Below are positions 25,816 through 37,657 of a DNA stretch of 64,000 bases, piece after piece. The stretch is from Talinum fruticosum (Eukaryota; Streptophyta; Magnoliopsida; Caryophyllales; Talinaceae). The notes beneath the pieces were generated by a model that saw only the letters and a program-made list of their open reading frames with translations, searched no databases and was not told the DNA's origin. Each line of letters begins with the position of its first letter. The stretch's first letter is position 1. The DNA is taken from NCBI GenBank assembly GCA_021018815.1, contig JAITYX010000016.1, positions 5,905,001-5,969,000 of the forward strand, written 5' to 3'. The translations under genes and the position numbers were made by a program.

Positions 25816-27535
25816 ATACAATGTCTTAAGGGGTTTCAAAGGCATTATGGTCAAGTCTTTCCAATACTAAAAAATGAAAGCTATTTTTTGTAAAGTTTGG
25901 AAAATTGTAGGAAAGTTGTCAAATAATATCTTAGCAAACTTGCTGACAATTCAAGAGGTTTTGGTTTTTGAGGCACATTTCAGATCATTTTAACACCATT
26001 GTACACCGAGTAAAACATTCAAACCTTGCTCATTCTTGGAAACTTTGAGATCACCTTATAAGATCCAAAATACAATGACAATGTCATAGGTAGTAATCAT
26101 CAAGATCATCTAACTTTATAAAGAGAATACAATGAACATCCCAAGGAGTTTGAGAGGTATAATGGTTAAGACTTTCCAAGAACCAAAAATGAAGGATATT
26201 ATAATTGGTTTTAGTTTTTGTGACAATTTCCAAAAGTTCTCAATTGATATCTTAACGAACTCGTTGACAGAGGTTCTTGGCTATTTTGAGCCGAATCTAG
26301 ATCATTTCAACACCATTGAACACTATTAAAACACTCAAACATTTCTCATTTTTGGATTCTTTGGGGTCACCTTTTAATATCCAGAACACAATGGCAATGT
26401 CCCATAAGTAGAAATCATCAATATTATCTAACTTCATAAAGAGAATTTTGTTAACGTTCAAAGGAGTTTCGGAGACATTGTGTTCAAGTCCTTCCAAAAC
26501 CCAAAAATAAAACTATTATCCATGGTTTTTTGCAATTTTTGGGAATTTTTTAAAAGTTCTCAAATAATATATTGACGAACCTAGTGACGAGTTCAAGATG
26601 TTCTTGGCTATTTTAGGACCGTTCTAAATCATTTTAACGCCATTGTACACCTGCAAAACACTCAAACCTTACTCATTCTTGGATGCTTTGGGATCACCTT
26701 TTAATATTCAAAATACAATGGCAATGTCATAATTGGTAATCATCAAGATCATCAAAATTCTTTTAAAGTCCCACGGGTTTTCACATGTATAGTGGTCAAG
26801 TCCTTTCTATATCCAAAAATTAAGGCTATTGTCCATTGTTTTTTACAATTTTTGAAAAATTTTAGAAAAGTTGTCAAATAATTTTAACGAACCCACTCAC
26901 AATTCAAGAGATTCTTGGCTATTTTAGGCCCATTCTAGATCATTTCAATACTATTGTATACCAAAAAATATGGCTACTTTGGGATCACCTTTTAAGATCA
27001 AAAATACAATAACAATGTCATAATTGATAATCATCTAGATCATCTAAACTCATAAAAAGAATTATGTTGACATCCCAAGGGCTTTCGGAGGCATTATGAT
27101 CATTTTTGGGAAATTTTCCAAAAGCTCTCAAATGATATTTTAATGAACCTACGAGCAATTTAAGAGATTCTTTGCTATTTTAGCCCCATTATAAATCATT
27201 TCAACATAATTGCACACCATCAAAACACTCAAACTATGCTAATTGTTGGGTGCTTTGAGATCACTTTTTAATATCTAAAATACAATGGCAATATCATAAT
27301 TGGTAATCATCAAGATCATCTAAATTCATAAAGAAAATTTGGTTCACGCCCAAAGAGGTTTTAAAGGCATTGTGGTCAAGTCCTTTCAAAAATAAAAAAT
27401 GAAGGCGATTAACCATCAATTTTTGCAATTTTTTAGAAATTTTTGAAAAGTTATCAAATAATATCTAAACGAACTCATCGATAATTCAAAAGGTTTTTGG
27501 CTATGTTACGCTCATTCTTGTGTTTGTACTCCTCT
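25795..27535. repeat. ~320-bp satellite array, part 3
   Basis: Further units of the satellite seen at 12.8-21.3 kb, with the word ATCCAAAATACAATG or variants near 25808, 26062, 26379, 26707, 26997 and 27272. Spacing is more irregular here (about 254-328 bases), which shows internal deletions. The array ends where the 255-bp repeat begins. Confidence 0.8.
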
Positions 27536-29850
27536 TTTGCATCTCTATGAGTCTCATCTATTGAAATAAAATTCATTGGTCATAAGTCCGAATCTTTTCC
27601 TCAAAATCCTTGACTTCCTTAAGCAAAACGGCTCTAAAAACCCAATTTTGGACACATGATAAAGCTAATTCACGCATTTTCATACCCCAATGGCAATAAA
27701 GCATCGCGGCACCCTCGATAAAGATGCGCCTCATTTAACAAGTTTGTTCTCATGAGCTTGTCGTTCAACCTTCTTGCGTTTCTCGAAAATAAAGTTCACC
27801 GGCCATAGCCTCAATCTCTTCCCCAAGCCCCTTGATTTCCTTAAGCACAGCGAGTTAAAAACCCAATTTTGGACACATTACAAAGCTAATTCATGTGCTT
27901 TCATACGCCGATGACAATAAAGCATCGTGGCACCACGGGTAAAGATGCGCCTCATTTGACAACTTTGTTCTCATGAGTTTGTCGTTTAACCTTATTGTGA
28001 TTGTACTCCTCTTTTGCATCTCTTTGAGTCTCGTCTCTTGAAAATAAAGTTCATTTACCATAGCCTCAATCTCTTCCCTAAGCTCATTGATTTCCTTAAG
28101 CAAAGCGTCTCTAAAAACCTAATTTTAGACACATGACAAAGCTAATTCATGTGTTTTCATACCCCAAAAGCAATAAAACATCGTGGCACCCTCGGTAAAG
28201 ATGCGCCTCATTTGACATCTTGGTTCTCATAAGCTTGTCGTTCAACGTTTTTGCGATTATACTCCTCATTTGCATCTTTTTGATTCTCCTCATTTGAAAA
28301 TAAAATTTACATGGCCATAGCCTTAATCTCTTCCCCAATCTCTTTGATGTCCTTAAGCGAAGCGCCTCTAAAAACCCATTTTTTAACACATGATAAAGCT
28401 AATTCACATGATTTCATACCTCAATGGCAATAAAGTATCGTGGCACACTCGGTAAAGATGTGCCTTATTTGACATCTTGGTTCTCATGAGCTAATCGTTC
28501 AACCTTCTTGTGATTGTTCTCCATCTCTTTGAGTCTCGTCTCTTGAAAATAACATTCATTGGCCATAGCCTCAATCTCTTCCCCAAGCTCCTTGATTTCC
28601 TTAAGCAAAGCGACTCTAAAAACCCAATTTTAGACACATGACAAAGCTAATTCACGTGTTTTCATAACCCAATGGCAATAAAGCATTGTGGCACCCTCGA
28701 TAAAGGCATGCCTCATTTGACAACTTGGTTCTCATAAGCTTGTCGTTCAACCTTTTTTCAATTATACTCCTCTTTTGCATTTCTTTGAGTCTCGTCTCCC
28801 GAAAATAAAATTCAATGGCCATAGCCTCAATCTCTTCCCCAAGCTCCTTGATTTCCTAAGCAAAATGGCTCTAAAAACCTAATTTTGGACACATGACAAA
28901 ACTAATTCACGTATTTTCATACCCCAAGGGCAATAAAGCATCATGGCTCCCTCGGTAAAGATGTCCCTCATTTGACAACTTAGTTCTCATAAGCTTGTCG
29001 TTCAACCTTTTCGTGATTGTACTCCTCTTTTGCATCCCTTTGGGTCTCGTCTCTTGAAATTAAAATTCATTGGCTATAGCCTCAATTTCTTCTCCATGGT
29101 CCTTGATTTCCTTAAGCAAAGCTGCTCTACAAACCCAATTTTGGACACATGATAAAGCTAATTCACTTGTTTTCATACCCCAAGGGAAATAAAATATCAT
29201 GGCACCCTTAGTAAATATGGACCTCATTTGATAACTTGGTTCTCATGAGTTTGTCATTCCACCTTCTTGCGATTGTACTACTCTTTTACATCTCTTGAGT
29301 CTCGTCTCTTGAAAATAAAATTCATTGGCGATAGCCTTAATCTCTTCCCCGAGCTCCTTAATTTCCTTAGGAAAGAGGGTCTAATAACCTAATTTCGGAC
29401 ACATGACAGAGCTGATTCACGTGTTTGCATACCCCAATGGCAATAAAGCATTGTGGTACCCTCGGTAAAGATGCGCCTCATTTGACAACTTGGTTCTCAT
29501 GAGTTTGTCGTTCAACCTTCTTGCATTTGTAAACCTCTTTTGTATCTCTTTGAGTCTCGTATATTGAAAATAAAATTCAATGGCCATAACCTCAATCTCT
29601 TCTCCAAACCCCTTGATCTCCTTAAGCAAAGGGACTCTAAAAACCCGGTTTACACATAACAAAGCTAATTCACGTGTTTTCATACCCCAATGGCAATAAA
29701 GTATCATGGCAACCTCATTAAAGATGCGCCTCATTTGACAACTTAGTTCTCATGAGCTTATCGTTCAACCTTCTTACGATTGTAAAATAATTAGCCTCAT
29801 TTGCACCTCTTTGAGTCTCCTCTCTTGAAAATAAAATTTATTGGAGAAAG
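27536..29850. repeat. ~255-bp tandem repeat array, about nine units
   Basis: The word ACACATGAYAAAGCTAATTCA recurs near 27652, 27872, 28128, 28387, 28635, 28890, 29143, 29399 and 29655. Intervals are mostly 248-259 bases, with one of 220. Each unit read on the minus strand can encode a similar peptide with the order LKEI..LGEEIEAM, TRLKEMQKR, LNDKLMRTKLSNEAHLYRG and CHDALLPLGYENT, then TGA. Several units keep this frame open (27891-28103, 28147-28389, 29417-29734). The peptide is rich in Glu, Lys, Leu and Arg and looks coiled-coil-like. I do not recognise its family. It is either a satellite that happens to be open or an exon fragment amplified in tandem. Confidence 0.9.
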
Positions 29851-32068
29851 ATACATAAGTCTTAAATTTTAGAAACTACAAGATTTATTTAAATAATAAT
29901 ATTATTATTTTCATACTTATTTCCAAATATATATTTAATTAAATATTCAGTTAAAATAATTAAATACTTACGCCAAATTAAGATACAATATAAATGTGTA
30001 TGTGATTAGTAAAACTAAAAATAAAATCCATAGGTTTAAATATATATTTTGCATATTGAAATTAGTGATCATGCATGATTTTAGAATTGAACAAATTCAT
30101 GTCATCATATTTCGAATAATGAATCAATAAGTTTTACAATAGTTGGTAAACATTCCATGAGTGACATGTTTTTGTTTTTTAATTTTTTTATCTAATGCTA
30201 AATGTAAATATAAAAAATGAATATTAAATTTATATAATATATGTCAATAAAATTTTAAGAATCATTAGACTCACACATACATGCTACAACACATAACAAT
30301 CACTTTAATAATTAACAAAAAAATAAAAAAATTATTTGTCAAAATATCTATATATTTTTTCTTTGTTATGTCCATTACACATCATTTTAAGTTGCCTTAA
30401 GAATAGGATATTTTAATAAGAAAAATTAAAATTAAACCGTTCATAATATATCGATATATATTGTAAATAAATTTTTTATTATTATAAATATATAATTTCT
30501 TTAATTAAAAATTATATAATGAAAAACTTGAAAGAAAAAAAAAAGCATCCCTAATTCCTATATAAGAACCATCAACATGCAGATTCTTCAAATTAGAATT
30601 ATGAAAATCTAAAATGACAACCTATCCTCTACATTGTTTTATGATAGTTAAATTCAACAGAAAATTCACATACATTTATATACATGTCAGATAACAAATT
30701 CATTATGTACTATATGCAGTACTATAATTATTTTATTTTAAGAACTCTTAAAAGACAGTACAAATTTATGACATACTCCATCGTAAAATAGTTCCTAAAA
30801 ACTGCGAGGCAATTAAGTTTAAAAAATGAAAGTCTTATTTAAAAGCGCTTTTAACAGTACTTGAACCATAACGCTCAGGATAGATAATGGATCGGGTTTA
30901 GGACATAGTCAAATTTTTCTTAATGAATAAATGGATCAACCCCTAATGAATAAAATGTGTCGATTGAGCTAACCCAATTTGGCCTTTTCCCACTCTATTT
31001 TAAAATGAAGTATATATATGAAAACTTGCATTCATAAGGATTTAAATGTAGTATAATGAAATTTGTTTGTATAATCCACTTATTAAAGGAAATAAGAGAA
31101 AATAATTTTTTTAAAAGTTTTATTTTAATTTAGACATTTGAAAACATTTTTTTAGGAAAAAGGCACTTAAATGAAAATTGTGTATATAATCTATTTATTC
31201 AAGGAAATGGGAGGAAAGAAAGCTTAATATGAAAATACTTTTTAATTTTTAAACTGGATTTCTTTTCTTGGCATTCACATGTCATGAGTTCTTTATTTCT
31301 CAACATAGCTTGTAAACAGATATGTTACTGCAGGTGAACAAAGAAAATAACATTTATAGCCAAAATGTAAAAGAATGCACACAACCATTACCTGCTTAAT
31401 TTTGCATTGCTTTCTGAGCAAGACTTCAGCTTACTCCGGCATTGAGCTAACTAGTCCAGAGTATGCAGAGCCTTGTCTTCAACATTATCAGATACACCCT
31501 GCACAACAGGAAACATTTGTAAAAAGTACAAGAAATGGCCATGAAATTAAGTCAGAACATATGTAACAACAATTCAGGTTAACAGAAGAATTAAGAGGTA
31601 GTAGGCGTAGGACACTCATTTGGATAAACAAAACTTACTTTAGATGAATTCAGAAAACTACTTTAGATGAATTTAAAATCAAGTATCCGTGTTGTAAAAG
31701 CACCCAAATCCCATCATGCAGCTTACTGGTTCGACCTGGAAACTAGCTCACACTTCCAAATCCTACAACGTAGTTATTTCTCACCTTTTTTTTTTCTCTT
31801 TCTTGTGTAGATAAATTTTTTCTTAAATAAGAAACTCGAAAGAATTGCACACTGTGCTGTTGAAAATCAAGGACTGGAAGCAACTTTTTTCCATTTTCTT
31901 TTTGGAAAGGAATTTTTTTCCTTATCATAATAGGCAGTAGTAACCAGTATAAGAAGCAGAATCTTTATGCAAGAGCTAATGCAGCAGGTGGAACTCGTGA
32001 GAATAACTTCACTTCATAACATATGAAAATACAATATAATGTTAACACGTCTACATGAAGATGAAACT
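29851..32068. other. AT-rich spacer
   Basis: Very AT-rich DNA with no supported gene. Near 31440-31510 a minus-strand stretch follows a possible GTGCAG acceptor and reads GVSDNVEDKALHTLD then a stop. It could be a further decayed exon of the kinesin pseudogene that follows, but this is not supported strongly enough to include. Confidence 0.4.
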
Positions 32069-32249
32069 ACTATGTTAGGTTTCACAATTGAAATTTGTGG
32101 GTATGTTTCCACAACTAACAACGAATTACTATTATAGGAACCAAATGTACCTGTTTGGAAGACACTCGCGTATTGCTATGTTAGGTTTCACAACTTAGAC
32201 AGTGATTATAGGAACCAAATGTACCTGTTTGGAAGACACTCGCGTATTG
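32068..32249. repeat. Short tandem duplication spanning a former splice donor
   Basis: Two adjacent copies contain the words CTATGTTAGGTTTCACAA, TTATAGGAACCAAATG and CTGTTTGGAAGACACTCGCG. The first is about 109 bases and the second about 73. The duplicated part includes the end of kinesin exon 13 and its donor on the minus strand, so a second donor-bearing exon end now sits in the downstream intron. Confidence 0.75.
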
Positions 32250-34859
32250 CCCTTCGATTCAGATCCATGCAAGTCATCAGCATTTGGCAGATCATCAACA
32301 CTTATTTCTGCATCAATATATTCATGGCCTCTTCCTGCGGTGGAAGGGTCAAATGCTAAAGTCTGAGATACGTTTTGACGTTTTAAAGCTGAAAGTTCTA
32401 CCTGTTGCAGAATATTGTAAAGTTAATAATGCCAATATCAATTTTACAAATAAAAGCCTGCATAATCAGTATAATTCACTGGTCTCACTTTCAGGAGCCA
32501 TATTTGGTGCTGTAGTGCAGCAACATCCCCAGAAGAGTCTTCATTCACCACAGCCTTAAGAGGACAAACTTGAGAGTCAGAAATACTAGACATTTCAGCA
32601 TTCTATATCCCAGTAAAGCAGACACTACTTACATTTTTTTGGAGCAATTTTGCTCTTTGAGCAAATTTCAGAATGTTCAGTGTTTCAGCAGCACAACTGG
32701 ATAAAATGATTACAATTTAAGATCGATAAAAAACAAGAGGAATGCTGGTACACCATAGTCAAAACAAACGATTAAGTTCCTCACCTGATAGAAAGGCTGA
32801 TGTTGGCAATTGTCATGGTTTTAGAATTACCGCTATATGAATCCTGAATGACATAATGTTCCAGAGGGAGGCCTACGTCTTATTAAATTAGTAAAAACAC
32901 AAGAGCAGAGAGTTTCAAAGCTGAAGAAGTAAACCTGAAGAAGAAAGGCCAGCCTCTAATCTCTGTAAGGAACATGCCTCGGCTTTCCATGTGCAATCAA
33001 CTAGAAGCATTATTAGATGACTGCAATAGGTAGTTTTTTTTATTTTAGGGTACAACATCAAAGATAAACGATTACTCATGCATAAAAAGAGGGAAGGAAA
33101 AACTGGCAGCGAGGAATAGCCAAGACAAGCTAATCAATTCGTGAAAGAAGGAATGAAACACTAATCAGTTGAATTACCCTAAAGTTGATAAGGATTTGTT
33201 GATATTTGCTGCTTCTTCCAATCTCTCACCTTCAGCACCAGATGAGTTTTGCCTGCCACGGATAGACATATATTTAATAAACCAACATGCCATAGAACTT
33301 CCATAAAATGCCAACGAAAGCTGAAATGTTGAATTTAACAGCTGCTAGAATCAATGTAGAATGTTACCTTTCCGAAACAGCCACGACAAGATTTAGTCTC
33401 GCAAATCGTAAGGTAGTTGAATTCCTTTCCCACTTACTCTCAATTATGCATGTGAAGACACTGTGTGATCTGCTGCTCTCTCTATTAATTTTTGTTGCTG
33501 CTACTTTCCTGTTTGAGGAACCCAGATGCCAGTTGTACACACAGATTAGGGTATATGTATAAGACCAAACGACAGACCAGCCGGATAGGCACAATAAATG
33601 GAGCTAAGTATAAAGTTATCAAACCTGAAGTAGAAGTCTTGGGATATCACCCACAGTGTGAACGTCAAATTCCAAAAGATTTTCAACATACACACCCTTC
33701 TTGACATTTTCTCGTAGCTGTTTAAAATCAATCACATATCATTAGAAACTTGGACATTCATGAGCTACTAGCTAAGGTGATCATAACCCGCAATTACTCA
33801 CCAACAGATTCGGTCGACGATGGATCAAGGAGATCTGTAACTTGTTCATTATGAATCTCTAAGAAAGACCACTTGCAACTGTACTTCAATTTCTCATCCT
33901 TTCGACTTTCCTCTTCCTATAATCATTGAATTATAAGAATAACACTCACAGCTGTGTGATTAGGGTAACTAAACTCCTAAGATTAATTAGGAAACAACTT
34001 ACCGCTCTTATTCGAGCAAACAAGAATTCAAATATCCTTGGCTTCATTCCACGATGGGGACTCCGCTTGAATTCCAAGTCATCCATCTCACCAAGCATAG
34101 TGTGTCTTTCCACTTCCATTCTAACACAATAAAAGACAACAGCAAATTAGAGCTTAATAATGAAGAGAGGTTCAGGTTATTGACATGTCCTGATGAGGAA
34201 CTATGTTACAAAAGTACATTTAGTGAAAAGTGAAATTTGAAAACCAAATTGATTGCCGGATGAAAAGTGATGAAGAGAGCAAAATTTAGCTACAAGGACA
34301 CTATTTGACAAATTCTTTTATGGTATAGATCTCCTAATTTTTGAATAAACATCACTTTCATGTCATCCATTATGTACATCTGATCAAATGATATATAATA
34401 GCGAATAAGTAATCATGCTACTATGCCAATCACTAATCAGACTACACTATAAAGCCGAAACTAGAAGAAAACAGATTGAAAAGATTTAGGAATTTAAGGA
34501 AGGGGTCGAAATAAACTAAATAATAGTATACACAGTACAAAAGTTAACATCTCTTTTTAAAATTAATATTACATAACGATAAAGAAGGATTTGTATCTGT
34601 ATGCCTTCTTTATTCAATGGTGAATTTTTAGATTTAGAATTTGAAGTAATTGAGGGTTCTATAGCCATCTTTTTAAATATCTAAACATTTTCACCTATAA
34701 TAAGAATTTAACAATAAAAATCAAACCTCTGCCGTAAAATTTGTCTAAAAATTAATGAAGTGAAATTGAAAAATCAATGAAATCCCATAAATTAAGAATA
34801 CAATCAAAAAAATTAACCTAATATCGCACAAATTAAAACTTAAATTGATATAAAATAAA

Positions 34860-35260
34860 AAATTTAGAAGTTACAACTTACAGATCTTGAGAGAAAGAGA
34901 GAGTTTAGTGCGGGAGAGGAGAGACAGGGACGTGCCGTGACAGGGGCGGCTTGTTCTGGGCTGGCGCCGGCGACCAATAGCCGTGCCCGTGCCGTGCCGT
35001 GGTGTGGTCGGCTGGGAGGGAGAGAGAGAGTGCGAGAGAGGGAGGGTGCTGCGTAGAGTAGAACCACGACTCGCGAGAGGGGGCAGGCCGGACCTTGGCG
35101 TGGGCGGCGGCCACTGGCCGTGGTGGGGTGGGGGAGCAGTCGGGCGGAGGCAGAAGCAGAGCAAGAAATCGTGGATGGGTGTGTGGCTAGCAAGCAAAAA
35201 TAACCAAGGAGAAATAAAAGGGAAGGGATTGGATTTTGAAAAAAAAAAAAAAAAAGGAAG
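34860..35260. other. GC-rich island inside a kinesin pseudogene intron
   Basis: A GC-rich, AG-rich (plus strand) block ends in an A-run at 35240-35255 and lies between kinesin exons 3 and 4. It supports 95- to 153-residue frames on both strands, but these are compositional and match no family. It resembles the GC-rich leader blocks of the solo LTRs in this window, though no TG...CA ends were found. It is probably part of an inserted element. Confidence 0.35.
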
Positions 35261-35323
35261 CTGTCAATAGCAAGATTTGAACCCTGTGCCTCTCCTTCAA
35301 AGTACATAGTCCTTTTCCTTACC
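35240..35323 (-). mobile_element. Possible SINE fragment abutting kinesin exon 3
   Basis: On the minus strand, directly after kinesin exon 3, the sequence has a B-box-like GGGTTCAAATCTTGC followed by a long T-run. This is the pattern of a plant tRNA-derived SINE. The A-box would overlap the exon border and is weak. Insertion here would explain why codons before the P-loop are missing. Only the B-box-like word supports it. Confidence 0.3.
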
Positions 35324-36714
35324 AACTATTATATCCAGACAAGCAATTTTCTACCATTGGTAGGCCAGCCATCCCAAAAAACATCTGGTGAAAGTTCCAA
35401 AGATTACCAGAAAGCATTGGTGAAGTGAAAACCTTTGCAGCGATAGAGAAGTATCCAGATTTTGAGAGTACCTGATCCACCGTTTGACATGCTACGTGAT
35501 CAAATTTGAATCGAGTTTCTGGCTGCCCAATCCAAGTAATGCTCTGTGCATTGTCCTGCCTTACACACCTATTGTATCCATTTGTATTTCTCCCAAAGGC
35601 ATTGAGAGGACGTACCCTAATTATGACCTAAACAATTGCATAATGCAAGAAAGAAAACTGGTTATCATCGCACACTACAATTTCACAAAGAATTTCATAT
35701 CTATGACTTGCCTGACACAGCATTACACCATAAATGTCCCAAAATTATAATTTATATGCAACATTACAGACACCACTTTAATAATAAAACCAAATAGGCA
35801 AGATAAAGTTTACTAACCTGTACATTATGATCCATCCAGAAAGGTGGATCTTCTTTGAGATCAAAATCTGGAACTTCAATTGTATTAACAACAGAAGGCT
35901 GGCCACTGATAACAAAGAATCTTCCCGAAAGTGCAGTGTAAGTCCTGCACGTTGAAGTACTTTCGGAGTTGGTGTACTTTGAGTTGAAGTACTTTCGGAG
36001 TGTGCACTATTAGCCCTCCCAGGAGCCCCATTCACTCTAGGAGTCAAATTTAATGCACTCCCGTGCTTCATATATAATCCCAAAGTGTTGGGCATTTCAG
36101 ACCTCCCCTCATCCCGGGATTCATTAATGCTCGAAAACCGAACCGATTCCTCCCTGAATTACCATAGCCTTGCCTCTCAGGGGTACCAAGTTGCAGAGTC
36201 GCTGTCCCAGAGCTTTTTCCCCTGGGTTTAGTGGGTGTCCTATCACCTTATTCTTAGCACTCACTTCTTGCTCCACTCTAGGCTTAGGGTTCTGGATGGC
36301 TCAGGAATCGCATGCAATGGAGCCCTAGATGAATCTGAGCTTGCAGGGTTTAAAGCTGAATCGCTAAGGTTTATGGGTACATTTTCAATTTCTTCATCAT
36401 CTTGATTCTTCCCGGTATTAAGGCGCAAGAATTTGAATCCTGATCCAATTAACAAACAAACACTATATGAAATCCCCAAAAAAAGGGATCCGAGTTTGAA
36501 AGAATTTAAATGGGTTTTTACATGAGAATCAACTTACCTGTGAGACGAATTTAGAGCAAATTTCCCAGCGGCCGATACCCTGAATTGTGCTATAATGCTG
36601 CTCGAGTTGAGCTTATTCTCCCCCAATCTCTGAGCAAAAAAACAAATGAAGAAAAAACTACACAAAACAGAAAACATTGGATGATTTTTCCCCTCTGTTG
36701 AAGATCATGCTTTG

Positions 36715-36716
<2 letters not shown>

Positions 36717-36767
<51 letters not shown>
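36717..36767. repeat. (CT)n microsatellite in the kinesin pseudogene leader
   Basis: About 25 CT dinucleotides on the plus strand (GA on the transcribed minus strand). It lies in the presumed 5' untranslated exon of the kinesin pseudogene. GA/CT runs are frequent in plant leaders. It creates an artificial Arg-Glu frame that is not a gene. Confidence 0.95.
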
Positions 36768-36771
<4 letters not shown>

Positions 36772-37309
36772 TCAAGTTTTGGTTTGAACTCCTGGGAGCA
36801 TTGAGTAGTGAAGCTGGAAGCTTTTTGTTTTTCAATATTGGATGAGTGAAAAAGTGAATCGAACGGTTAGGATTTGATCCTGGAATTGGAATTTTGGGGC
36901 CCATCTGACGGTCATATATTGCTTGGTTTGAATATTTTGAATTTGGCTTATGCCCCAACGGCTATGCGATTAAAAAAATTTCTAGCTTTGATTATTCTTA
37001 ATTTCGGAAGAGACCCCAGTTTGACATTTAACCAATCAAGCCAAGTGATACCAGATTATATATTCTGATTAAACTTTTGATTGTGGATTAGATATCATCT
37101 AAGTATCAAAATCAATTCACATATAATTTTTCATAATTTATACAATTAAGACCAAATTAATTAAAAATTTTGGTTTAGTTGGACAGTAAAAAATATTTAT
37201 ATTTTTCTTAAATTTTTTAAATGAGTCATAAATGAGAAAAAAATACAATGGAAGAGGACAGTCGAATCCGAAAATTAATGTACATAAAACTTTAATTTTA
37301 ACCATTAGG

Positions 37310-37657
37310 TTGAAAGAAAGACGACGTTGGGCGACAAGTGTGGCGAAAGGAAAGGCGGCGTTGTTTGAACTCAACCTAGCTTGTCGGTTCGGATTCGATA
37401 GTTTAGTTATGGAGTCAGATTGTTTGGCCCTTTTTCTAGGGTTACTTCCTTTTTTTAGTGAATTTTATTTATTACTAGGTGATTTGCTTGAGTTAAGTAG
37501 TAGCTTTGAAGAGTGTGTGTGGGCTCATTTAAAGCGATATGGAAACGTTGTTGCTCATTCTCTTGCTAGACTGAGCCAGATTGAGTCCGACCAAGTTTGG
37601 TTCGGTGTCCGCCTAGCTAGATTGCCCCAATTGTACTTACAAATAAGTTATCAATGA
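37310..37657 (+). pseudogene. RNase H-like domain fragment
   Basis: An open stretch of about 110 codons matches the plant RNase H-like (RVT_3) domain: KAALFELNLACRFGFDSL, then VMESDCLAL with the conserved Glu and Asp, then the C-terminal signature KRYGNVVAHSLARLSQ. The stretch ends at 37655-37657. No upstream polymerase or zinc-binding domain is present and no good start codon fits the domain. It is either the 3' end of a truncated LINE or a fragment of a stand-alone RNase H-like gene. The fold is clear; the parent element is not. Confidence 0.7.

Larger units (their letters stand above)
32225..36780 (-). pseudogene. KIN-12 (POK-like) kinesin pseudogene, motor half
   Basis: An unprocessed copy of a phragmoplast-type kinesin-12 gene, read from about 36780 downward. 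A leader exon with a GA-rich run ends in CACAG|GTAAGT near 36540. Coding exons: about 36434-35818 (N-terminal arm ending DPPFWMDHNVQ), 35627-35472 (VIIRVRPLN...FKFDHVACQT), 35384-35323 (AGLPMVENCLSGYNS), 34120-34003 (P-loop GSGKT), 33916-33802, 33717-33625, 33522-33368 (ESSRSHSVFTC), 33252-33178, 33003-32935, 32843-32785 (GNSKTM), 32696-32633 (LKFAQRAKL), 32554-32489 (VVNEDSSGDV) and 32401-32225. Splice sites are mostly kept. Lesions include several one-base frameshifts in the first coding exon, a two-base loss just after the P-loop, a damaged switch II (DLAGSE replaced), a stop at 32956-32958, and loss of the residues before the P-loop. The long coiled-coil stalk is absent. Family members steer the cytokinetic phragmoplast; this copy cannot make a working motor. 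Confidence 0.88.

Noticed and set aside
12816..29850. CRISPR-like array
   Set aside because: The repeats are 255-320 bases, contiguous without unique spacers, and in plant nuclear DNA; they are satellites.
31375..31566. Further exon of the kinesin pseudogene
   Set aside because: A possible acceptor and short peptide exist on the minus strand, but the peptide does not match the kinesin sequence expected after exon 13.
34864..35325. 153-residue minus-strand frame
   Set aside because: It runs through a GC-rich island and the SINE-like segment between kinesin exons. It is compositional and not conserved.
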